Below are positions 1 through 5,294 of a stretch of 5,957 nt of DNA, one piece after another. Made by a program: the position numbers and the translations under genes. The notes under the pieces are model-generated. The model ran no database searches, was not told the DNA's origin, and worked only from the letters and a program-made list of their open reading frames with translations. This DNA comes from Loktanella sp. (GTDB lineage: Bacteria > Pseudomonadota > Alphaproteobacteria > Rhodobacterales > Rhodobacteraceae): positions 1 through 5,957 of the forward strand of contig PUNR01000399.1 of the NCBI GenBank assembly GCA_003551805.1, given 5' to 3'. Every line of letters starts with the position of its first letter. The first letter of the stretch is position 1.

Positions 1-779
1 AACCCTGTGGCGATGGATGGCCGCGTCGATCCCAGCCTTGATGTCAGGCAGACCGCCGCGATACCCGACATCAGCCCCGTTAGCAAAAACAGGATGAATT
101 TCACCCGAGCGACACGGATGCCCGAAAACTGCGCTGCCGTCGCGTTGTTGCCGATGGCATAGACAGCGCGTCCAAAACTGGTGCGATGCAGCAGCGCCCA
201 ATAGATCAACGCCAATACGGTGAATAGCACTAATTCAAAGCTGAAGACCCACCAGACATAGCCCTGCCCGAAATAGGCAAATCCGGGCGGATATCCGGTG
301 AACGCACGATCCCCCAGCACGATGTAAGCAATGCCACGAAACAGGCTCATCGTGCCGATGGTCACGACGATGGATGGCAGGCCCAGCCCCGCCACCAGAA
401 ACCCGTTGAACGCGCCACACAATACCCCCGTGCCGATCCCCACCAGCACCAGCACCGGCACGCCGGCCCCCGCCTGCATCGCCAGCCCCATCGCCGTCGA
501 TGCCAGCGCGATGATCGAGGCGACCGACAGATCAATTTCGCCCGAGATAATGAGCAGCGCCATCGCCAACGCGATCATCGCCTTTTCGGTGAAATTGAAG
601 GTCGCGTCCGACAGGTTCCACGCATTCAGAAAAAACGGCGAAGTGAAAGAATTGGTGATGAAGATTGCAATCGCCACTGCGACCAGAATGGATTCCCATG
701 ACCGCAACGCACGTGCAGCAGGCGATTGGAGCCGATCAGGAATGGCGCGGCCGGTGCGGATCGGGGCGGTATCGGTCAT
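1..779 (-). CDS. rhaQ: Rhamnose ABC transporter permease RhaQ (partial, C-terminus beyond window)
   Basis: Inner-membrane permease of a CUT2-type (ribose/rhamnose class) ABC importer, expected to pair with RhaP to form the sugar channel. I translated it by hand: the frame is open from the ATG at 779 to the window edge, giving 259 residues. Family members run to about 330, so roughly 70 are missing. Family marks include GEIDLSVAS at residues 80-88, the NGFLV...LPSIVVTIGTM...FRG block at 125-149, and the late LTSRLGSTRPSIATG stretch near the cut end. Several hydrophobic membrane segments are visible, starting around residues 30-42. The start overlaps the rhaP stop as ATGA, and AGAGGTG lies 8 nt upstream, so it is probably translationally coupled to rhaP. 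The P/Q naming follows the rhaSTPQ order of Rhizobium. The rhamnose assignment rests on the neighbours; the permease call alone would fit any CUT2 sugar. Confidence 0.88.
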   Translation of the reverse strand, partial: MTDTAPIRTGRAIPDRLQSPAARALRSWESILVAVAIAIFITNSFTSPFFLNAWNLSDATFNFTEKAMIALAMALLIISGEIDLSVASIIALASTAMGLAMQAGAGVPVLVLVGIGTGVLCGAFNGFLVAGLGLPSIVVTIGTMSLFRGIAYIVLGDRAFTGYPPGFAYFGQGYVWWVFSFELVLFTVLALIYWALLHRTSFGRAVYAIGNNATAAQFSGIRVARVKFILFLLTGLMSGIAAVCLTSRLGSTRPSIATG

Positions 780-1744
780 GTCGGTGTCACCTCTTTCAGA
801 ATGATGCGCCCCTTGGGCCGGTTCTGTGTGGCATTGAGCGCCACCGCGATGACAATAGCGCTGCCCGAAATCGCCATCTGCCAGAACGGCGAGATCCCGA
901 TCACCGGCAGGGCATTGTTGATGACCCCTAGAAACAGCGCCCCCAGCACCGCACCGATCACGCTGCCCGCACCGCCGACAATGGCAATGCCGCCGATCAC
1001 GCAGGCGGCGACGACCTGCAATTCAAATCCCCCCGCAATATCGACATAGGCCACCGCATAACGCGCCACCCACAGATAGCCTGTCAGCCCCGCCAGCGCG
1101 CCTGAGATCATGAAGGCGATACACTGGGTCCGCCCGACATCGATGCCGGTATAAACCGCTGCATGCGGATTACCCCCCACCGCATAGAACGACCGACCCA
1201 AAGGCGTGCGCGTCAGTATTACTGAAAACAGCGCGATCGCCGCCAGCGCCACCCAGCTCATCACCGGCAAACCAAGGATCACCATGCGCGGCAAAGCTTT
1301 GAAGCCGTCGCTCATCTGATGGGCATTGACCCATGCGCCACCGGTCATCAGGAAGATAGAACCGCGAAAGATCGTCATCGTGCCAAGCGTGACTACGATG
1401 GACGGGATGCCCAACTTCCAGACCAGCAACCCGTTCACGGCCCCCAAAGCGCCACCCATCAGCACCGCTGCCAGCAAGATCAGCGGCAAGGGCAAGCCCA
1501 TCCCGTTCAGCAACGCCGCCGCCATCCCGCACAGCGCAAGGTTCGCGGCGACCGACAGGTCAATACATTTGGTCAGGATCACAATCATCTGTCCGATCGC
1601 CAACAGGATCAGTGGCGAGGTGTCGTTGAACACATTGACCAGATTGGCGGGCCGGACGAAGGCTGGAAAGCGCATCGCCACACCGCCGATCAGCAGGACA
1701 AGCGCAAAGGCCAGCAGCACGTCACGGTTTTTGAGAATATTCAT
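776..1744 (-). CDS. rhaP: Rhamnose ABC transporter permease RhaP
   Basis: Inner-membrane permease of 322 residues, a normal full length for the CUT2 family (BPD_transp_2). It is expected to form a heterodimer with RhaQ and receive sugar from RhaS. Sequence marks are a first hydrophobic segment at residues 9-23, KCIDLSVAAN at 59-68 (the family's G-G-IDLSVG region, with Cys60 where many relatives have Gly or Glu), and NGLLVWKLGIPSIVVTLGTM...FRG at 104-128. A long Gly/Ala/Ile-rich membrane region follows towards the C-terminus. The ATG at 1744 overlaps the rhaT stop as ATGA, with a modest GAGG 4 nt upstream, which suggests coupled translation. Its own stop overlaps the rhaQ start in the same way. 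It is clearly a diverged paralogue of RhaQ. Substrate is inferred from the RhaS/RhaD context. Confidence 0.92.
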   Translation of the reverse strand: MNILKNRDVLLAFALVLLIGGVAMRFPAFVRPANLVNVFNDTSPLILLAIGQMIVILTKCIDLSVAANLALCGMAAALLNGMGLPLPLILLAAVLMGGALGAVNGLLVWKLGIPSIVVTLGTMTIFRGSIFLMTGGAWVNAHQMSDGFKALPRMVILGLPVMSWVALAAIALFSVILTRTPLGRSFYAVGGNPHAAVYTGIDVGRTQCIAFMISGALAGLTGYLWVARYAVAYVDIAGGFELQVVAACVIGGIAIVGGAGSVIGAVLGALFLGVINNALPVIGISPFWQMAISGSAIVIAVALNATQNRPKGRIILKEVTPT

Positions 1745-3237
1745 GCAGCCTCTGCTATGCCTGCGGCGGCGCGGACCAGCCTTTCGGGGGTCATTGCGTC
1801 GCCTGATACTTCATCCACGATCCGGCCTTCGCGCATCACGATCACACGGTCGGACATACCCAACACTTCGGGAATTTCAGAACTGACCATGATCACCGCC
1901 AAGCCTTCGGCGGCGAGTTCGGCCATGAATTCATGCACCGCCGCCTTGGACCCGATATCAATCCCCTTGGTCGGTTCATCGAGAATAATCACCCGTGGGT
2001 TCGTCGCCAGCCATTTCGCGATCACCACCTTTTGCTGGTTGCCCCCCGACAACAAACCCAGTTCCTGATCCAAACTGGCGGCGCGCAGATCAAGGCGCTG
2101 GGTATAATCGCGTGCCAGCTTGAATTCCTCGGCCATGCGCAGAAATCCGTTCCGCCCGACGCGCGAAAGCGACGGCAAGGTGATGTTTTGGAAAATCGGC
2201 AGGCCGCGGATCGCCCCCTGCCGCCCGCGATCTTCGGGCACATAAACGATGCCAGCGGCAATCGCGTCATGGGTGGACCGGATCACGCGGACCTTGTCGT
2301 CGATCCGCACACCCCCTTTGGACGGGGTGGTGATACCGAACAGAGCCTGCATCACCTCGGACCGGCCTGCGCCGACAAGGCCGTAAAATCCCAAAATCTC
2401 GCCCTCATGCAGGGTAAATCGGATATCGGCAAATTCGGTGGGGTGGTCATAGCCCGCGACAGTCAGCACCGGCGGGCCGATCTTGGGTGTGCGGGTCGGG
2501 AAAATCTGGTCGACACTGCGGCCTACCATCATGCGGACAAGGGCGGTTTCGCCAATCTCTTGCATCAGACCCTCGCCGACGAATTGCCCATCGCGAAACA
2601 CGGTGTAACGGTCGGCGATGCGGAAAATCTCGTCGAATTTATGGCTGATGAACAGGATCGCCTTGCCCTGCGCCTTGAGCGCTTCAACCAGATCGTAAAG
2701 TTCGTGAATTTCCTTGTGGCTGAGTGCGGCTGTCGGTTCATCCAGCACCACGACCCTCGCATCGGTGGACAAAGCCCGCGCGATCGCCACCAGATGTTTC
2801 GACGCGATGCCCAGATCACCCAACCGCAGATCAGGGTCGAGCGTTGATCCGATCCCCGCCAGCAAATCGCGGGCACCCTTGCGCATCGCCCGCCTATCGA
2901 TCAGGCCAAAACGGGTGCGCGGCGCATGACCCAGCCAGATGTTTTCCGCGACGCTTAATTCGTCAAACAGCACCGTTTCCTGATGGATCGCGGTCACACC
3001 GGCATCGGTGGCAGCCTGCGCATTGGCAAATTGCACGTTTTGGCCATCCAGCGTGATCGTGCCTTCCTCGGGCTGGTAGATGCCGGTCAGCACCTTGACG
3101 ATGGTCGACTTGCCTGCACCATTTTCGCCAATCAGTGCGGTGACCTGTCCGGGGTAAAGGTCAAGCTGGACGTTTTGCAGCGCCTTGACCCCCGGGAATG
3201 ACTTAGAAATGCCGCGCAGCGACAGGATCGGTTGCAT
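1741..3237 (-). CDS. rhaT: Rhamnose ABC importer ATP-binding protein RhaT (double nucleotide-binding domain)
   Basis: Cytoplasmic ATPase of 498 residues with two fused nucleotide-binding domains, as usual for RbsA/RhaT-type CUT2 importers. Domain 1 (about 1-240) has Walker A GENGAGKST at 37-45, Walker B VVVLDEPT with D166/E167, and H-loop His199. Its signature region reads LGIASKHLVAIARAL rather than LSGGQ. Domain 2 (about 255-498) has a degenerate Walker A GLVGAGRSE at 286-294 with no Lys, an intact signature LSGGNQQK at 396-403, Walker B IILDEPT with D420/E421, and SSE at 452-454 where a His would be expected. Such asymmetry is typical of the family, so it is not a sign of decay. A Shine-Dalgarno-like AAGG lies 8 nt before the ATG. 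The gene follows rhaS after 57 bp and overlaps rhaP by 4 bp. It should not be confused with the unrelated E. coli RhaT, a rhamnose-proton symporter. Confidence 0.93.
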   Translation of the reverse strand: MQPILSLRGISKSFPGVKALQNVQLDLYPGQVTALIGENGAGKSTIVKVLTGIYQPEEGTITLDGQNVQFANAQAATDAGVTAIHQETVLFDELSVAENIWLGHAPRTRFGLIDRRAMRKGARDLLAGIGSTLDPDLRLGDLGIASKHLVAIARALSTDARVVVLDEPTAALSHKEIHELYDLVEALKAQGKAILFISHKFDEIFRIADRYTVFRDGQFVGEGLMQEIGETALVRMMVGRSVDQIFPTRTPKIGPPVLTVAGYDHPTEFADIRFTLHEGEILGFYGLVGAGRSEVMQALFGITTPSKGGVRIDDKVRVIRSTHDAIAAGIVYVPEDRGRQGAIRGLPIFQNITLPSLSRVGRNGFLRMAEEFKLARDYTQRLDLRAASLDQELGLLSGGNQQKVVIAKWLATNPRVIILDEPTKGIDIGSKAAVHEFMAELAAEGLAVIMVSSEIPEVLGMSDRVIVMREGRIVDEVSGDAMTPERLVRAAAGIAEAA

Positions 3238-3261
3238 GAAACGGACCTTTGGGCAAAGTGA

Positions 3262-3287
3262 CCCCCGGCAGGCAGACCCGCCGGGGG
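3262..3287 (-). terminator. Strong hairpin between rhaS and rhaT (likely RNA-stabilising or partial-attenuation stem)
   Basis: On the minus (transcribed) strand, CCCCCGGCGGG and CCTGCCGGGGG can pair into an 11-bp stem with one G-U pair around a TCUG tetraloop. It begins 7 bases after the rhaS stop codon. No run of U follows (the next bases read TCACTTTG), so it is not a clear intrinsic terminator. In binding-protein-dependent transport operons a stem in this place often protects the 3' end of the upstream message, letting the binding protein be made in excess over the membrane components. That role is inferred here. Some read-through must occur if rhaTPQ share the rhaR promoter. Confidence 0.6.
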
Positions 3288-3294
3288 AGTGGGA

Positions 3295-4287
3295 TCAGAA
3301 GATTGACTTGAATTCGTCGATGTTGGACGCGTCATAGGTGAACGGGTCGGACATCGCGGCCTCGTTGTTGTCGTCCAGCACAGCATCGCCGATGCGGCCC
3401 ATCGGGATGGACGCCCCAGGTTCCGCCGTCGCATTGCCCGAGGCAAGACCATGCGCAATCATCGTCGCGGCATAGCCCAGATCAACCGGGTTCCAGATCG
3501 CAAAGCTGAGCGTGGCACCGGATTCAACAGCCCCCGCCATTTCCGATGGCAGGCCCAGACCGGTGACGTTGATTTCGCCGATCTTGCCGGCATCAGTTAC
3601 GGCCTGCGAAGCGGCCAGAATGCCCACGGTGGTCGGTGCGATGATGGCGCGCAGATCAGGATAGGTCTGCATCAGGCCCTGTGCTTCGCGGTAGGATTTG
3701 TCGGCCAGATCGTCGCCATAGACCGTCGCCACCAGATTGATACCGGGAAAATTGGGCAGCGCCTTAGTCGCTTCCTCGATCCAGATATTCTGGTTGGTGG
3801 ACGTCGATGTCGCCGACAGGATCGCCACATCGCCACCATCGGGCAGATGATCGGCGGCCAAGCGGATGATCGTATTGCCGATCAATTCGGGCGAGGACGG
3901 GTTCAAATGCATCTGGCGGCCTTCTGGCGCTACACCGCTATCCCATGAAATGACGGTGATGCCACGATCCATCGCACGGCGCAGCGCAGGGGCCACGGCA
4001 TCAGGATCATTGGCCGAGATCGCGATGGCATCGACACCTTGCGCGATCAAGGCATTTATCACCTCGATCTGGCCTTCAGCGGTGGTGCTGGTGGGACCGG
4101 TATAGATAATCTCGACCCCACCCAGTTCGGCGGCGGCTTCCTCCGCGCCACGGGCTGCGGCCTCGAAAAACCCGATCCCCAGCGCCTTCACCACCAATGC
4201 GATGCGCATGTCATCGGCCAGTGCGGGTTGCGCCATCAGCGCGGTTGTCATCGCTGCCGTGGCAAGCGCTTTCTTGATGATAGACAT
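3295..4287 (-). CDS. rhaS: Periplasmic rhamnose-binding protein RhaS
   Basis: Periplasmic substrate-binding protein of 330 residues, type I fold (Peripla_BP_4), which would deliver L-rhamnose to RhaP/RhaQ. The N-terminus is a Sec signal peptide: Lys5-Lys6, a hydrophobic stretch to Ala19, then ALA-DD with predicted cleavage after Ala24. There is no lipobox Cys, so it should be soluble. Family marks include SANDPDA at 91-97, WDSG at 115-118 and the STSTNQNIW segment around 161-169. The ATG at 4287 is well placed, with GGGAGGA 6 nt upstream, the strongest ribosome-binding site in the operon. That fits high output of a binding protein. It sits 28 bp after rhaR and 57 bp before rhaT, followed by a hairpin. 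LsrB-type autoinducer-2 receptors are similar proteins, but the context and two pocket positions argue against that role. Rhamnose specificity is inferred from synteny and the adjacent aldolase gene. Confidence 0.9.
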   Translation of the reverse strand: MSIIKKALATAAMTTALMAQPALADDMRIALVVKALGIGFFEAAARGAEEAAAELGGVEIIYTGPTSTTAEGQIEVINALIAQGVDAIAISANDPDAVAPALRRAMDRGITVISWDSGVAPEGRQMHLNPSSPELIGNTIIRLAADHLPDGGDVAILSATSTSTNQNIWIEEATKALPNFPGINLVATVYGDDLADKSYREAQGLMQTYPDLRAIIAPTTVGILAASQAVTDAGKIGEINVTGLGLPSEMAGAVESGATLSFAIWNPVDLGYAATMIAHGLASGNATAEPGASIPMGRIGDAVLDDNNEAAMSDPFTYDASNIDEFKSIF

Positions 4288-4293
4288 TGTTGT

Positions 4294-4300
4294 TCCTCCC
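4294..4300 (-). promoter_or_regulatory. Strong ribosome-binding site of rhaS
   Basis: GGGAGGA on the minus strand lies 6 nt before the rhaS ATG at 4287, inside the 28-bp rhaR-rhaS gap. It is the closest match to the anti-Shine-Dalgarno sequence among the minus-strand genes and fixes the rhaS start. It fits higher translation of the binding protein than of its neighbours. Confidence 0.75.
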
Positions 4301-4315
4301 TAAAACTAACGTTGC

Positions 4316-5128
4316 TCAGGCACCGCCTGCGCTGTCCTCCGTCCTGTCAGCGGCCCCAGTCCGGGCCACGATCAGCCTGATATCCGCCGCGTCCAGCATG
4401 GCGGCATCGCGGTCGGTGATCCCTTCGTCGGTGATGACGGTATGGATCCGCGACAGCGCGCACAAAAGCAGGCTGGAACGGGCGGAAAATTTCGTGCTAT
4501 CGGCCAGAACCACCAGTTCATCGGCCTGATTGATCAGCTTTTGTTCGGCCTGCACCAGCATCGGATCACCTTCCATCAGCCCCAGCGCACCAAGACCGCG
4601 ACAGCCCATGAACATGCGGCTGGCATAGAAGTTGCGACTGCCATCTTCATCAAAAGGCGACAGGATGATGTTCTGTTCGCGGTAGATCGCCCCGGCAGGC
4701 AAAAGCACCGTGTTCTTGGAATGCTTGAGCAGATGTTCGGCGATGGGAAAGCTGTTGGTGAACACCTGACAGCGCCGCGCGGTCAGCGGATGCACCATCT
4801 GGAACGTCGTGGTCCCGCCATTGATGATGATCGCCTCGCCGTCCTTGCACAGATCGACGGCCGCGCGCGCAATGGCGCGCTTCTGCGCCAGACGGATGGT
4901 TTCATTGACACTGAAAGGCCGCGCATTGATGCTGACATATTGCGAAGGCGCCACCGATTCCGCCCCGCCGCGCACCCGGCGCAGTTTCTTTTGCAGATGC
5001 AGTGCAGCGATATCGCGCCGGATCGTCGCCTCTGACGCGCCTGTCAGCGTGACCAGATCGGCAACAGTGGCAACTGGCCGCCCCTCGACCGAAGACAGGA
5101 TGATCCGGTGGCGTTCGCTTTCGTGCAT
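4316..5128 (-). CDS. rhaR: DeoR-family transcriptional regulator of rhamnose genes, RhaR
   Basis: Cytoplasmic DNA-binding regulator of 270 residues, a standard DeoR-family length. The N-terminal winged helix-turn-helix spans about residues 6-57, with recognition helix SEATIRRDIAAL at 32-43 and the typical RRVRGGAE wing ending at 57. The C-terminal effector domain (about 77-255) has NGGTTT at 103-108, the phosphosugar-loop position, and DSTKF at 210-214, both family hallmarks. Most DeoR proteins are repressors released by a phosphorylated sugar; here the inducer would be rhamnulose, rhamnulose-1-phosphate or a downstream product (inference). The start at 5128 has AGGGAG 6 nt upstream. It is the first gene of the transport operon, so it is probably autoregulated, and it faces rhaD across the shared control region. 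It is not related to the AraC-type RhaR of E. coli despite the same symbol. Confidence 0.9.
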   Translation of the reverse strand: MHESERHRIILSSVEGRPVATVADLVTLTGASEATIRRDIAALHLQKKLRRVRGGAESVAPSQYVSINARPFSVNETIRLAQKRAIARAAVDLCKDGEAIIINGGTTTFQMVHPLTARRCQVFTNSFPIAEHLLKHSKNTVLLPAGAIYREQNIILSPFDEDGSRNFYASRMFMGCRGLGALGLMEGDPMLVQAEQKLINQADELVVLADSTKFSARSSLLLCALSRIHTVITDEGITDRDAAMLDAADIRLIVARTGAADRTEDSAGGA

Positions 5129-5148
5129 GGCAGTCTCCCTTGCCTGTT

Positions 5149-5177
5149 ACGTTTCCACCAGAAGCAATCACTGTCAA
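5149..5177 (-). promoter_or_regulatory. Candidate rhaR operon promoter
   Basis: A perfect -35 hexamer TTGACA is present on the minus strand at 5177-5172, overlapping one of the TGATTG operator units. At 17 bp spacing the -10 position (5154-5149) reads AAACGT, a poor match, so transcription may need an activator or use another start. A better -10-like word, GATAAT at 5198-5193, lies farther upstream but has no good -35 partner. The -35 box is solid as a string match; the promoter as a whole is tentative. Confidence 0.35.
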
Positions 5178-5190
5178 TCATTTTCAGTCA
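5165..5190 (-). promoter_or_regulatory. RhaR operator candidate, left half: three hexamers in 10-bp phase
   Basis: Read on the minus strand, TGACTG (5190-5185), TGATTG (5180-5175) and TGATTG (5170-5165) repeat exactly every 10 bp, one DNA turn, so all three face the same side of the helix. The middle copy overlaps the TTGACA -35 box for rhaR, so a bound repressor would block RNA polymerase. DeoR-family regulators commonly bind tandem short repeats in helical phase; assignment to RhaR is inferred from position. Confidence 0.6.
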
Positions 5191-5215
5191 TCATTATCGT
5201 TTCTGCAATGCAGCA

Positions 5216-5241
5216 TGATTGGTTGTGATTGTTATTGATTG
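5216..5241 (+). promoter_or_regulatory. RhaR operator candidate, right half: three hexamers in 10-bp phase
   Basis: Three perfect TGATTG units occur on the plus strand at 5216-5221, 5226-5231 and 5236-5241, exactly 10 bp apart. The set is the mirror image of the left half about base 5203, with 25 bp between the halves. The last copy overlaps the proposed rhaD -35 box (TTGACT at 5239-5244). This layout would let one regulator control both divergent units. Confidence 0.65.
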
Positions 5242-5268
5242 ACTTTGTCGCGCATTTGCCGCCATTTT
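5239..5268 (+). promoter_or_regulatory. Candidate rhaD promoter
   Basis: TTGACT at 5239-5244 matches the -35 consensus in five of six bases. At 18 bp spacing a weak -10-like CATTTT (5263-5268) follows, which would put the transcript start about 20 bases before the rhaD start codon. The -35 overlaps the third TGATTG unit. The -10 match is poor, so this is a tentative call. Confidence 0.3.
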
Positions 5269-5282
5269 TGCCATGACACCCG

Positions 5283-5290
5283 AAGGAGGA
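5283..5290 (+). promoter_or_regulatory. Ribosome-binding site of rhaD
   Basis: AAGGAGGA ends 4 nt before the ATG at 5295 and is a near-perfect Shine-Dalgarno sequence. It decides the start: an earlier ATG at 5273 is in another frame and has no such site. Confidence 0.85.
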
Positions 5291-5294
5291 CATC

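Larger units (their letters stand above)
5129..5294. promoter_or_regulatory. Divergent rhaR-rhaD control region
   Basis: This 166-bp gene-free stretch separates the two start codons and is clearly richer in A+T than the flanking genes, especially 5161-5250. It holds two mirrored sets of 10-bp-phased TGATTG hexamers, an 11-bp palindrome (CTGCAATGCAG at 5203-5213), a consensus -35 box facing rhaR and a near-consensus -35 box facing rhaD, plus the ribosome-binding sites at each end. I see no convincing small gene in it; a minus-strand frame crossing from rhaD into it lacks coding character. Confidence 0.85.

Noticed and set aside
331..804. Plus-strand open frame of 157 codons
   Set aside because: It is antisense to rhaQ, whose translation shows clear permease motifs. 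The antisense frame is Ala/Pro/Ser-rich with no family resemblance.
366..1415. Similar DNA stretches near 366-385 and 1393-1412 as a possible dispersed repeat
   Set aside because: They encode the shared LPSIVVT/IPSIVVT-GTM block of the paralogous permeases RhaQ and RhaP, so the similarity is explained by gene duplication.
1933..2847. Plus-strand open frame of 304 codons opposite rhaT
   Set aside because: The minus-strand frame encodes Walker and signature motifs throughout; the plus-strand product is His/Arg/Gln-rich shadow sequence typical of high-GC DNA.
3262..3287. Intrinsic transcription terminator ending the rhaRS unit
   Set aside because: The stem is strong but no U-tract follows, and rhaTPQ downstream have no other obvious promoter, so full termination is unlikely. 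It is kept only as a hairpin of uncertain role.
3295..4287. Possible autoinducer-2 (lsr) transport locus instead of rhamnose
   Set aside because: The lsr operon carries a SorC-family LsrR and the enzymes LsrK/LsrF/LsrG. Here the regulator is DeoR-type, the divergent enzyme is a rhamnulose-1-phosphate-type aldolase, and two LsrB pocket residues differ.
4442..5035. Plus-strand open frame of 197 codons opposite rhaR
   Set aside because: It mirrors the DeoR regulator, has no plausible ribosome-binding site that I can see, and has low-complexity Arg/His/Gln content.
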